Of a DNA stretch of 13,639 nucleotides, positions 1 through 8,535 are shown one piece after another. How positions within the stretch are numbered: the first letter of the stretch is position 1; each line of letters opens with the position of its first letter. The notes under the pieces are model-generated. The model saw only the letters and a list, made by a program, of their open reading frames with translations, was not told the DNA's origin and did no database searches. Source of the DNA: JAWXBM01 sp037968555 (GTDB taxonomy: Bacteria; Pseudomonadota; Gammaproteobacteria; Xanthomonadales; SZUA-36); NCBI GenBank assembly GCA_037968555.1, contig JBBKVS010000032.1:1-13639 (forward strand), written 5' to 3'. The translations under genes and the position numbers were made by a program.

Positions 1-3000
1 TTCTACCGGCTTGGGTGCAAGGACCGCTGGCTCACTGGCTTGTGCCAGACCGCGACGTATCAGCGGGCCTATATCAAGGATCAGCACCACGCGACCATCG
101 GCACTGATGGTGGCGCCCAAAATTCCGGGAATGCTGCTGATTTGCGGCCCCACCGGCTTCATCACCACTTCCTGGTGGCCCTGCAACTCGGACACACGGA
201 AAGCGGCCTTATGGTCGCCCGCGCGTATCATCAATAATGAAATATTGCCGGACTGTTGCGGTACCGACTCAGCGCCCAGTAAGGTTTGTAATTCCAGCAC
301 CGGATACGATTCGCCGGCAAATTCATATTCCGGTGATTCCAGCTGGCTCAACTTGAGATATTCAGCCGGCATGATGCGCGCCACACCGCTGACACTGTTC
401 AGCGGCACAAAATATTGTTGTACGCCCACGGTCACACCGATGGCTTGCGTTACCGCCAGGCTGAAAGGAATGCGGATGGTGAAACAAGTACCCTGACCGC
501 TGTCGCTGGCTATTTCCATGGAGCCACCGATCTGCTTGATTTCACTGTTCACCACATCCATCCCCACACCGCGACCAGCCAGGCCGGTGACGGTGGTGGC
601 GGTGGAGAAGCCGCTTTCCATGATGAATTGGATCAGTGCTTGTTCGCTGATGTCGTCATTCTTTTTCATCAGGCCGCGTTCAATGGCGCGTTTACGCACG
701 GCATCGAGGTTCACACCGTTGCCGTCATCTTCCACGCGCAACACGAACTCGGTGGCTTCGGCTTCTACCGTAACGATGATTTCGCCTTCTTCCGGCTTGC
801 CGGATTTGAGCCTTTCCTTGGGTGATTCGATGCCATGCACGACTGCGTTACGCAGCATATGCTCCAGTGGGGCGGTAATGCGTTCCAGTACGTTGCGATC
901 GAGCTGGTCACTGCTGCCTGCCATGCGAAGTTGCAGTCTGGCGCGTTTGCCGGTTTCGGCGGCGGCGGCCCGGACCACGCGGCGCAAGCGTGGTGCAGCA
1001 CTGCCAAAAGGCGTCATGCGCGTTTGCATCAGGCCTTCCTGCAGGTCGGTGCTGACGCGCGATTGCTGTACCAGCAATGTTTCGGCCTGGCGCACGGATT
1101 CACCCAGCATTTCCTGCAGGTTCAACAGGTCACTGATGGATTCATTAATGGCACGCGACAGCTGTTGCATGTTGGAAAATCGATCCAGCTCCAGCGGATC
1201 GAATTCAGTTGAGCTCTTGGCTGATGCATGCTGATAACGTGACAGCATTTGCGCCTCGGACTCGCCGTCCATCTTGCGCAATTGTTCTTTCAGCCGACCT
1301 ATGGTCTGTTCTACTTCCTTGAGGTTGAAGCGAACGGTACCCAGCTGCTGCTCAAGGCGGGCGCGGTAAATGCTGATTTCGCCGGCATAGTTCACCAGCG
1401 AATCCATCAGCTCAGCGGCAACGCGAATCTGCTGCTGGCTGCCGCTGTCATCACCCGTATCCGAGACCGTGGGGTCAGGAACTTCACGGTAACTGCGCCG
1501 GCGTGCTTCACTGTTGGCAGCACTTTCTGCTTTTTGTGCAGCGGTGGCGACAGCCAGTTTGGCGGCTATCTGTTGCGCTGAGCGTGCGTTGTTTGCGGCG
1601 GCTGCTTCGCTGGCAGCTTTGGCAGCTGCTGCAGCCTGAGTTGCCGCCTCATCCGTTTCAGCTACTGCAGCTTCAGGTTCAGGTTCAGGTTCAGGCGAGG
1701 CTTTGCTGCTGGCGCTTACCTTGTCAGCAGCATGGCTGAGGTCCTTGCTGAGCGCTTCGACCGTGTCTTCCACTTTGGCAGCGGGTGCTGGAGAGTGGGC
1801 TGCCGGTGGTGCCTGGTCGAGGATCCGGGGGCCCAGCGATTCGTTGGTGCTGCTGGCCGGGCTACTGACTTGGCTGCTGCTGGTACTGAGGCCCGACAGA
1901 GCCCTGACTTTCTGATTGAAACGCTTCAGGGCTGCCTTGGCGTCCGGCATTTTCCGGGCTACCAATTGCTCTACGCAAACCGTCAAGCTGTCACAGCCTT
2001 CTTCCAATGCCTGCACGGCGGCCACCGTGGCCTGCAAGCGGTTACCGGCAATCCGCTCCAGCAGTGATTCCATGGCATGGCTGAGATCACCCAGCCCTTC
2101 CAGCCCTGCCATCCGCGCACCACCTTTGAAGGTGTGGATTTCGCGTTGCAGGTTCTGCACCAGTTTCAGATCGGTGAGGCGGTCACGCCAGGTGTTGAGA
2201 GTGGTATCGCAACGTTCCAGTACTTCGTGGGCTTCTTCAAGGAAGATGACCAGTATGGTTGCGTCCAGGGCGGCCAGCGCTGGATCGGTTGCAGCAACTT
2301 CATTTTCGGATTCAAGTTTGGTAGCCGCCCGCTCTGTGCTGGAATCTTCAGCGGCTTCCTGTTCCATCAGCTCGGCATTGCTGGCTGCTGTAGTTTCACC
2401 TTCGACCTGGCGCAGGTCCTGCAAGTCTGCCAACAACTGTGCGTCTTCCAGCGGATAGCTGGTGGCATGGCCTTCCTCGAGTATGAACAAACGCTGCAGG
2501 AAGCGATGCAGACAGGTCTGCAGTGGCTGAATGGCCGGCCGCTCGGGTACTGTGCCCTGGGCTTGCTGGCGCTCGAGGTAGTGTTCCAGCGAGCGCGCTA
2601 CTTCAGACTCCTGGCCCAGTGGTGACATAGCCAGGGTACTGGCCAGTGTGTGTATGGCTCGCACCAGATCGGCACTGACTTCGCTGGCATCGCCTTTAAC
2701 CAACTGCTTGATGAACTCGTTGAGCAAATCGCAGTACTGGCGAATTTCCTGGATCATCAGCGTGGCCAGCTCGGTATCTGCTGATTCGGTGGCGGCAGCC
2801 AGGGTGACAGCAGCCGTTTCCGGCGGGCTTGCAGCTGCTTCCGGGGTTTCGCTGCTGGCGACTGTGTCATCCAGGAAGGCCGCAGGCAACAGGGCTTGCA
2901 GATCTTCCAGACTGCCACCTTCGCCACGCGCCATACTGCGGGCGAAATTACCCAAGCGCGTTATGTCTTCGGCATCCAGTACGCATTGCTGCTGCAACAG

Positions 3001-5094
3001 ACGGGCTTTCAGCTCGGGCAAGGCCCTGGCGGCCAGGCTGACACAGGCCAGCAGAGGGCTGTCGGGCTCAACCTTGTTTTCTGCCAGGCGGTTGAGCAGC
3101 TCTTCAATACGCCAGGCGAAGTCGCCGATTTCCATGGCACCAACCATGCGACCACTGCCCTTGAGGGTGTGAAAGCCGCGGCGAACTTCGGTCTGCAGTT
3201 TGCTGTTGGATGGATCGGACCGCCAGGCTGGCAGACTCTCTTCCAAATGACGCAAAACGCTGTCGAATTCTTCCAGGAACACTTCCTGCAAATCCGGATC
3301 GATGCCGGACTGCTGGCTTGGTTTGATGGCCTTGGCAGGGGCCGCTGCCTTGGCTTGCTCGGGCAGATGGATGCGGGTGCTTTCCAGGCTTTCGCCACTG
3401 GCACTGGCTTCCGGTACGCCGTCCAGCCGTTCATGCATGATTTCCAGATAACGCAGGCTGTTGGCCTGCTCATCGCTGCAGCCGGTCAGGTACAACTCCA
3501 GCGCGGCCACGGCGTCGGTCAGTGCATCCAGATTGGCTTCTTCTGCACTCGCTCCATTGTCCATGGCATGCAGGCCTGCATTCAGGGCCCGGCACAGCTT
3601 GTCAGTCAGCTCACTGACTTCGGTCTGGCCTGCCAGTTTCAATGCGCCGCTGATACCGTCCAGCGGTGCATTCAGGTTGGCCTGCAGGTCTCCAGCCAGG
3701 CGCAACCGGACCACATCCTGGGCCTGCTGCAAGCTGATGACACACTCGTCCAGCAAGTGATTGATTATTTGCCTTTGTTCGTGTGCAGGCAGATCGATAA
3801 AACCGCTGGATGGTTCATTCTCAACCGGCTCACCCAACAGGCGAATATGCGATTCCAGGATGGATTCAACTTCGATCAGCTTACGCGCCAGTTTCAATAA
3901 AGGTGAATCCAGCTCACTGTTGTCTGCGCCCTTGGTGGCTATCAGGCCAGGTAGCAGGTCTTCCACAGCTCTGGCTGCAACCGGCAAGTTGAGCAGGTGC
4001 AGGGTATCACCCAGTTGCTGCAATGCAGCCATGCTGGACTCGCGCTGTTGCTCTTCGATACGACCGGTACGCAATTCCATGTCCAGCGTATCTTTGACCT
4101 GCGCCATTTCCTCACGCACCGCCACGCCTATGGATTGGAACAGGGCCGCGTCACGGCCGGTCACTGCTCCCTTGGCGCGCAACAGTGCTTCGCGATCGGG
4201 AATCAGTTCATCCAGTTTGAAGCGGCTGCGTAAATTTTCCATCGCCGGGCTACCCGCCTTGGCCTGGGCTGCATGAAACAGCAGAGCGCGTGACAGGGCA
4301 GTGAGTGAGTCTTCCTGCGGGCCGTTTTCGCCATTTTCGGCCAGCGATTTCAGGTTCAGGTCCAGCCGCGCGAACAGTCGGCGCAAAGGCAGGTCATTTT
4401 CAATGGCTGCGTCGCGGAAACCGGTGATGGTCATCTCGGCTATCCACCACAGACGACGCAAGGCGTGGCGGCTGACGCGATGATGCAGGGTCTGGCAAAC
4501 TTCAATCAGGGGATTGAGCAGCTCGTGTTTGGACTGCTCTTTCAGCCAGCCCAGCAAAGCAGTCTGGTATTGGCTGCGCACACGTCGGGCAAAGGGCTGG
4601 AATTCATTGGCTGCGATAGCACTGGCTGCAGTTCCGCCCAACTCAGGAATCATCACGTCCAGGCTGGGCGCGAACAGCGTGCCTTCAGACAACAGGGTTT
4701 CATCGTAAGTGGCACGCAACTCATTCAGCGTGGGCAACAGCAATATGGGTAAATCATCATGACCCGCTTGCAGGCGATCGAGGTATGAGGGCAGAACGAT
4801 AACCGCATCCGTCAGGGCAGACAGAGCATCTCCCAGACCGGCATTGCCACCGTGCAGCATATGCCCGCCGACGGCGATCATTTCATCAGTCAGCAGGCTG
4901 GCGCCATGCTGTTGCATGGTCTGGAAAGTCAGATGCAGCTGTTCCAGCTTTTCCTGGACTAATTTCAGCGAATCGCGTTGTTGCGGGTCCTCGGCATAGT
5001 ACTCAAGGTTATCGCGGATCACTTCCAGCGCTTCATCCAGATCCTGTCGCACCCAACGGATGGCGACACTGGCATTGGTTCCTTCTAGCATCAT
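1..5094 (-). CDS. chpA: ChpA: hybrid CheA-type histidine kinase of the type IV pilus chemosensory system (partial, C-terminus off the left edge)
   Basis: The frame stays open from ATG 5094 to base 1 (1698 codons, no stop). An in-frame TAG (the pilJ stop) lies 12 codons upstream, and GGGAG sits 9 nt before the ATG; an ATG at 5091 is the alternative start. The family phosphorylates PilG-type regulators in the cytoplasm on signals from PilJ and so controls pilus extension and twitching. Seen in order: a ChpA/FimL-like N-terminus (residues 1-130, with VLPSYLDR and LLSEGTLFAPSL); a degenerate Hpt-like bundle near 479 (DGISGALKLAG); an Hpt with FHTLKGSGRM (His642); a degenerate Hpt with IHTLASTLAMS (His815, no KG); an Hpt with IHTFKGGARM (His987); a low-complexity linker about 1065-1215; a dimerisation segment from about 1220; an ATPase with N box LRNAVVHG (N1416, H1420), G1 DDGNG (1456-1460) and G2 GRGVGM (1507-1512); and a CheW domain about 1550-1690. 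The usual C-terminal receiver would lie beyond base 1. P. aeruginosa ChpA is about 2470 residues, so the phosphotransfer region looks shorter here. The gene was translated by hand, so residue numbers are approximate except where tied to codons. Confidence 0.96.
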   Translation of the reverse strand, partial: MMLEGTNASVAIRWVRQDLDEALEVIRDNLEYYAEDPQQRDSLKLVQEKLEQLHLTFQTMQQHGASLLTDEMIAVGGHMLHGGNAGLGDALSALTDAVIVLPSYLDRLQAGHDDLPILLLPTLNELRATYDETLLSEGTLFAPSLDVMIPELGGTAASAIAANEFQPFARRVRSQYQTALLGWLKEQSKHELLNPLIEVCQTLHHRVSRHALRRLWWIAEMTITGFRDAAIENDLPLRRLFARLDLNLKSLAENGENGPQEDSLTALSRALLFHAAQAKAGSPAMENLRSRFKLDELIPDREALLRAKGAVTGRDAALFQSIGVAVREEMAQVKDTLDMELRTGRIEEQQRESSMAALQQLGDTLHLLNLPVAARAVEDLLPGLIATKGADNSELDSPLLKLARKLIEVESILESHIRLLGEPVENEPSSGFIDLPAHEQRQIINHLLDECVISLQQAQDVVRLRLAGDLQANLNAPLDGISGALKLAGQTEVSELTDKLCRALNAGLHAMDNGASAEEANLDALTDAVAALELYLTGCSDEQANSLRYLEIMHERLDGVPEASASGESLESTRIHLPEQAKAAAPAKAIKPSQQSGIDPDLQEVFLEEFDSVLRHLEESLPAWRSDPSNSKLQTEVRRGFHTLKGSGRMVGAMEIGDFAWRIEELLNRLAENKVEPDSPLLACVSLAARALPELKARLLQQQCVLDAEDITRLGNFARSMARGEGGSLEDLQALLPAAFLDDTVASSETPEAAASPPETAAVTLAAATESADTELATLMIQEIRQYCDLLNEFIKQLVKGDASEVSADLVRAIHTLASTLAMSPLGQESEVARSLEHYLERQQAQGTVPERPAIQPLQTCLHRFLQRLFILEEGHATSYPLEDAQLLADLQDLRQVEGETTAASNAELMEQEAAEDSSTERAATKLESENEVAATDPALAALDATILVIFLEEAHEVLERCDTTLNTWRDRLTDLKLVQNLQREIHTFKGGARMAGLEGLGDLSHAMESLLERIAGNRLQATVAAVQALEEGCDSLTVCVEQLVARKMPDAKAALKRFNQKVRALSGLSTSSSQVSSPASSTNESLGPRILDQAPPAAHSPAPAAKVEDTVEALSKDLSHAADKVSASSKASPEPEPEPEAAVAETDEAATQAAAAAKAASEAAAANNARSAQQIAAKLAVATAAQKAESAANSEARRRSYREVPDPTVSDTGDDSGSQQQIRVAAELMDSLVNYAGEISIYRARLEQQLGTVRFNLKEVEQTIGRLKEQLRKMDGESEAQMLSRYQHASAKSSTEFDPLELDRFSNMQQLSRAINESISDLLNLQEMLGESVRQAETLLVQQSRVSTDLQEGLMQTRMTPFGSAAPRLRRVVRAAAAETGKRARLQLRMAGSSDQLDRNVLERITAPLEHMLRNAVVHGIESPKERLKSGKPEEGEIIVTVEAEATEFVLRVEDDGNGVNLDAVRKRAIERGLMKKNDDISEQALIQFIMESGFSTATTVTGLAGRGVGMDVVNSEIKQIGGSMEIASDSGQGTCFTIRIPFSLAVTQAIGVTVGVQQYFVPLNSVSGVARIMPAEYLKLSQLESPEYEFAGESYPVLELQTLLGAESVPQQSGNISLLMIRAGDHKAAFRVSELQGHQEVVMKPVGPQISSIPGILGATISADGRVVLILDIGPLIRRGLAQASEPAVLAPKPVE
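1672..1695 (-). repeat. Four tandem hexamers (TTCAGG on the plus strand) inside chpA, encoding Pro-Glu repeats
   Basis: Four perfect head-to-tail 6-bp units. On the chpA strand they read as alternating CCT GAA codons and give SPEPEPEPE in the linker between the last Hpt domain and the kinase core. The unit is a multiple of three, so gain or loss of a unit would change linker length without shifting the frame. The following segment (residues about 1149-1200) is very alanine-rich with scattered K, E and Q, resembling a TolA-like helix. Confidence 0.9.
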
Positions 5095-5127
5095 CCCGGT
5101 ATGCTCCCTGTGCAGGCGGCGCAAGGC

Positions 5128-7257
5128 CTACTGCACTTTTTCCCGCACAGGCAATTTGAAGTCAGCGACTGACTCGCGCAACTGCCTTACCAGGTTGGCC
5201 AAAGTGCCCATGGATCGGGCCGTGTTATTAGTGCCCTCCGAAGTCTGGATGGAAATATCACGGATTTCATTCATCTGTTCGGCCACTGCTTTGGCCGTTT
5301 TGGATTGTTCCTGTGAGACCTTGGAGTTCTCGGCAATCAATGCTGCCAAGTCGTTGGAAACGGATTCAATCCGACCCAGCGCCTCGCCTGCGTCCTCGGC
5401 TTTCTTGGCGCCACTGACAACTTCCGAAGTGGTCGATTCCATGGAAACCACGGCCTCAGCGGTATCGGTCTGGATGTTCTGCACCAGCATCTCGATGCGG
5501 CGCGTTGCGTTCGATGCCCGCTCGGCCAGCCGCTGTACTTCATCAGCGACTACCGCAAAGCCCCGTCCGGCGCCGCCGGCCGACGCCGACTGGATGGCAG
5601 CGTTCAGCGCCAGGATGTTGGTTTGCTCAGCAATGCCATTGATTAATTCAACGATATCGCCGATTTCCTGCGAAGACTCGCCCAGGCGCTTGATGCGCTT
5701 GGATGTTTTCTGGATCTGGTCGCGTATGGTATCCATGCCGGCGATGGTCTGTTGCACCATGCGCGCGCCGTTGTTGGCGATTTCTACCGAGCGTTCGGCC
5801 ACTTCACTGGACTCACTGGAGCGCACTGCCATCACGTCCAGCTTCTGCGCCATTTCGTTGACGGTTTCAGTCACTGCGCGGATGTGCTCGGCTTGCCGGC
5901 CAGACGCTTCAGCCAGCTTGCTGGTGGTGCTCATGGTTTCGTGAGCCGATTCGGCCACGGTCTGGGCAGTCATATTGATGCCGGTAACCAGACCGCGTAA
6001 TTGTTCTACTGCGAAATTAACCGAATCAGCAATGGCGCCGGTCATGTCATCGGTGACGGTGGCGTGCACTGTCAGGTCGCCATCAGCCAGCGATTCCATT
6101 TCATCCAGTAGGCGCATGATGGCTTGCTGGTTGCGCTGGTTCTGGCGGCCTGCTTCCAGGGCACGTTGCCGCTCGGCCGTCAGGAAGGAGCGTACCAGCC
6201 AGGAAATGATGGCCAACATGAAGATCAGCGCCAATGAACCCGACCACAGGGATGGCCAGATCCGATTGTTGGATTGCTGCTGCACGGTTCCATTCAACAG
6301 TTTGGCTTGGTCGAACATATCTTTGCTGTCGAGGAATATGCCGTCGGCGGCAGCACGGACTTCCAGCAGATCAGCCGAGGCAGACAAAATGAATTCGATC
6401 TGTGGCTTGGCTTCCAAAAACATTTCCCGAACCAGCCCCAGGTTGTTCAGGGCTTCGGCATTTCGAACTTGTGTGACACCCACTGTTTTGCTGCCGCGCA
6501 ACAAGGAGTTCAGCATGGTTTCGAATGAACCCACTTCGCGGGCAAAGTTTTCCGCTGCAGCGGGGCCATTGCTGCCGCGCAGCATGTCTTTGAGATGGCG
6601 CAGGATACGATCGGACAATACCAACTGGCGACTGGCTACAAAAATCTGGTCGCTGGGTGCGCCTGACTGGGTCAAGGTACGTACGGCTTCATCGGTCAGG
6701 CTCTGGATTTTGGGCAGCACATCCATAAAGGCGGTGCTGGCTTTGGCCAGTTCAAGGATCAACTGCTCACGCTCGATAATGGTGTGTGAGTTTTGGTCCA
6801 TGCGTTGCCAGGTAGCGTGGAGGGCATCCAGCGGACTGGCCATGGCTGCAGGCAGGGGAGGCAGTGAACTGGTTTCATCGCCCTCTTTCATGGCTACCAT
6901 GGCATAGGAAATGTCACTGCGCGCGTCACCCAGCTCAAAAAAGGCCATGAAGGCGCCCTCTGCTGCTTCCGAGGCGGATTTGGCCATTTGCTGGGATAAG
7001 ACCTGCACATTGGTGGAATGCCCAATCCAGGCCTGTTCGTTGCGGCTGTCACGGGTGATCAGGTAGAAGGTGACGGCAATAAAGGCGAGTAAAATCACCA
7101 GTATGCCGACCATCAGGTACATGCTCTTGGAGCGTTGCTGCACGGGTTCAGCGGCATCCGGTCCGGCACGCGAAGAGCCTCGCTCGGGCTTCAGGAAGTA
7201 GCCCTTCTGGGTAGCTGCCTGTGCCCGCTTGTTCATCAGTTTAGACTGCGGCACCAT
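5128..7257 (-). CDS. pilJ: PilJ: methyl-accepting chemoreceptor of the type IV pilus system
   Basis: 709 residues, slightly longer than P. aeruginosa PilJ (682). This is the inner-membrane receptor that feeds mechanical or chemical signals through PilI to ChpA. Seen: a basic, cytosolic N-terminal tail of about 45 residues; TM1 at about 47-67 (LMVGILVILLAFIAVTFYLI); a periplasmic sensor to about 330; TM2 at about 334-357; a HAMP region to about 410; and a long coiled-coil signalling domain. The hairpin tip (residues about 538-575) contains EQTNILALNAAIQSASAGG followed by AGRGFAVVADEVQRLAER, close to the PilJ form of the MCP tip. There is no C-terminal methyltransferase-docking pentapeptide; the end is KLPVREKVQ. 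The ATG at 7257 lies inside pilI (17-bp overlap) and is backed by AGGAG 7 nt upstream. chpA begins 33 bp after the stop, so the pilK methyltransferase gene found here in Pseudomonas is absent. A periplasmic PilJ domain is inferred from position and family, not from a recognised motif. Confidence 0.96.
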   Translation of the reverse strand: MVPQSKLMNKRAQAATQKGYFLKPERGSSRAGPDAAEPVQQRSKSMYLMVGILVILLAFIAVTFYLITRDSRNEQAWIGHSTNVQVLSQQMAKSASEAAEGAFMAFFELGDARSDISYAMVAMKEGDETSSLPPLPAAMASPLDALHATWQRMDQNSHTIIEREQLILELAKASTAFMDVLPKIQSLTDEAVRTLTQSGAPSDQIFVASRQLVLSDRILRHLKDMLRGSNGPAAAENFAREVGSFETMLNSLLRGSKTVGVTQVRNAEALNNLGLVREMFLEAKPQIEFILSASADLLEVRAAADGIFLDSKDMFDQAKLLNGTVQQQSNNRIWPSLWSGSLALIFMLAIISWLVRSFLTAERQRALEAGRQNQRNQQAIMRLLDEMESLADGDLTVHATVTDDMTGAIADSVNFAVEQLRGLVTGINMTAQTVAESAHETMSTTSKLAEASGRQAEHIRAVTETVNEMAQKLDVMAVRSSESSEVAERSVEIANNGARMVQQTIAGMDTIRDQIQKTSKRIKRLGESSQEIGDIVELINGIAEQTNILALNAAIQSASAGGAGRGFAVVADEVQRLAERASNATRRIEMLVQNIQTDTAEAVVSMESTTSEVVSGAKKAEDAGEALGRIESVSNDLAALIAENSKVSQEQSKTAKAVAEQMNEIRDISIQTSEGTNNTARSMGTLANLVRQLRESVADFKLPVREKVQ

Positions 7258-7789
7258 TTAAAAACTCCTGCGAGTTAAAAAGCCGGTCCAGCTCCAACTC
7301 GTGCCATTCTTCTTTGCCAACCTGGTGCTTACGTTGCACCAGCTCCCCCAGCGCAGACGTTCCGGATAACTCCGAATCGCTGGCTTCGCCTTCAATAAAA
7401 TGTCGTTGACCAAAAACCTCATCAATCAGCAAACCCACTGGTGCCTTGTGCAAGCTGGTAGAAAGCAAGCGGCTGTGGGCCGTGACAGGGGTAGCTGTTC
7501 CGGTCAGGAACCATGCCAGGTCAACTATCGTCATCAATGAACCACGCACATTGGCCAAACCCAGTATCCAGGGCTTGGCGCCCGGAACGGGAGTTGCGGC
7601 AAGTGGGGTGAGGATTTCCTGGATGCGCTCGATATTACAGGCCAGGCGTGAATCGCCCAGACGGAACGTGACACCGCTCCACTCGTGCGAGAGGCTGTTG
7701 CTACTACTACTGCCGGGCTGGAAACTCTCTCCGCGCCGGGCGTAGTCCTGCAGCTTGAGAAAAGCTGCCCTGTTGGTGTTGGTGGTCAT
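7241..7789 (-). CDS. pilI: PilI: CheW-like adaptor of the type IV pilus chemosensory system
   Basis: 182 residues from the ATG at 7789. AAGGGA lies 3 nt upstream of this ATG; an in-frame GTG at 7801 would add four residues and overlap that ribosome binding site, so the ATG is preferred. The protein couples PilJ to the ChpA kinase in the cytoplasm. After about 35 variable, Ser-rich residues comes a CheW-type beta-barrel domain: WSGVTFRLGDSRLACNIERI opens the fold, IQEILTP and PGAKPWILGLANVRGSLMTI follow (the NxRG turn typical of CheW), then IVDLAWFL and VGLLIDEVFGQRHF. The closing strand region ends in ELELDRLFNSQEFLNGAAV. Position between pilG and pilJ matches the Pseudomonas and Xylella clusters. 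It follows pilG by 53 bp and overlaps pilJ by 17 bp, so it is surely in the same operon. Confidence 0.93.
   Translation of the reverse strand: MTTNTNRAAFLKLQDYARRGESFQPGSSSSNSLSHEWSGVTFRLGDSRLACNIERIQEILTPLAATPVPGAKPWILGLANVRGSLMTIVDLAWFLTGTATPVTAHSRLLSTSLHKAPVGLLIDEVFGQRHFIEGEASDSELSGTSALGELVQRKHQVGKEEWHELELDRLFNSQEFLNGAAV
7265..7269 (-). promoter_or_regulatory. Ribosome binding site for pilJ inside the end of pilI
   Basis: AGGAG on the minus strand, 7 nt before the pilJ ATG (7257-7255). It lies within the pilI coding sequence and supports the upstream start over an in-frame ATG at 7236. It also implies translational coupling of the receptor to its CheW adaptor. Confidence 0.75.
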
Positions 7790-7842
7790 TTGTCCCTTCA
7801 CTATCCTTGTTCACGGACCCCTTACTCACGAATATTGGCTCT

Positions 7843-8268
7843 TTAGCGAGCTGCGTGTTGCGTTACCGCGCCCAGTAATTCTTCCTTGGTAAATGGTTTG
7901 GTCAGATAGAGATCAGAACCCACCACGCGACCACGTGCCTGGTCAAACAGGCCGTCTTTACTGGTCAGCATGACTACCGGGGTTGAACGGTACTGTGCAT
8001 TGTTCTTGATGATCGCGCAGGTCTGATAACCATCCAGCCGCGGCATCATGATGTCGACAAAAATCAAGTCGGGATTATGTCGGGCAACTTTGGAGAGTGC
8101 CTCAAAGCCGTTTTCTGCAGTCACCACTTCATGGCCTTCGGTGGCCAGCATGGTTTCAGCGGAACGGCGAATGGTGGCACTGTCATCGACCACCAGTATG
8201 CGCAGGCCAGACGATGAAGATTTGCCGTTGAGTTTGGCGGAACTGCCATTTGTGTGTTCTTTGCTCAT
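7843..8268 (-). CDS. pilG: PilG: single-domain CheY-like response regulator for twitching motility
   Basis: 141 residues from the ATG at 8268, which has AGGGA 7 nt upstream. An in-frame start at 8325 would add 19 residues with no family resemblance and is not favoured. ChpA phosphorylates PilG to promote pilus extension and, in Pseudomonas, cAMP signalling. The receiver fold is complete: acidic pair D28-D29 in VVDDSATIRR, phospho-acceptor D72 in FVDIMMPRLDG, switch T102 in VVMLTSKDG, and K124 in LTKPFTKEELLGAV. The stretch GYQTCAIIKNN and the VGSDLYLTKPF tail match PilG more closely than PilH. A roughly 20-residue Ser/Asn/Lys-rich leader precedes the domain; PilG in P. aeruginosa has only a few residues there. 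It is the first gene of the minus-strand operon. The next gene is pilI, so the pilH slot is empty. Confidence 0.95.
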   Translation of the reverse strand: MSKEHTNGSSAKLNGKSSSSGLRILVVDDSATIRRSAETMLATEGHEVVTAENGFEALSKVARHNPDLIFVDIMMPRLDGYQTCAIIKNNAQYRSTPVVMLTSKDGLFDQARGRVVGSDLYLTKPFTKEELLGAVTQHAAR

Positions 8269-8535
8269 ATTCCATCCCTGGTTCGTAGTAGCTGCAGCCT
8301 TCCTGGCCGCTCCGGTTCTGAACACTTTCCGGCTGAGCTTTTATCGCCGGGGGATCTATACTACCACTTTCTTTGTCAGAATCCAGTACTTACAAGAGCT
8401 TATGATTTAAAGCTGACAATTAGCCTTGTTACCCCGTTGCAGCCTGTTCAAGTCGGGTAAGGCGCTGGCACCCGGAGCCCTTACTGTCGATAATAGACTG
8501 GCGTCTACGCTGAGATTTTCCACAAGGATGAAAGC
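8269..8535. promoter_or_regulatory. Divergent control region between pilG and gshB
   Basis: 267 bp with no credible gene; it must hold the start signals for both transcription units. For the pil operon (minus strand) a possible -10 TATAGA lies near 8358-8353 but I see no good -35 at the right distance, and no convincing sigma-54 or sigma-28 element. TTACCCCG (8429-8436) and CGGGTAA (8454-8460) form an imperfect inverted repeat with a 17-nt spacer, of unknown meaning. The gshB promoter candidate is listed separately. Confidence 0.55.
8465..8494 (+). promoter_or_regulatory. Candidate sigma-70 promoter for gshB-tonB
   Basis: CTGGCA (8465-8470) as -35 and GATAAT (8489-8494) as -10, spaced 18 nt. 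They match 4 of 6 and 5 of 6 consensus bases. Transcription would begin near 8500, leaving a leader of about 35 nt before the gshB ATG. Based on motif matching only. Confidence 0.4.

Noticed and set aside
2896..3900. A 334-codon plus-strand open frame (and several others of 100-240 codons between 11 and 4750) opposite chpA.
   Set aside because: They lie antisense to a continuous 1698-codon frame with clear kinase, Hpt and CheW motifs. Their translations are compositionally odd and show no recognisable domain; long antisense frames are expected opposite GC-rich coding sequence.
5060..6907. Long plus-strand open frames (294 and 310 codons) opposite pilJ.
   Set aside because: pilJ has complete membrane, HAMP and MCP signatures on the minus strand. 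The antisense translations are Ser/Arg/Thr-rich shadows without a ribosome binding site of note.
8320..8400. Possible sigma-28 (GGCGATAA) or sigma-54 promoter for the pil operon.
   Set aside because: GGCGATAA resembles the sigma-28 -10, but there is no TAAA at the required upstream distance. I found no GG/GC pair with the spacing needed for sigma-54.
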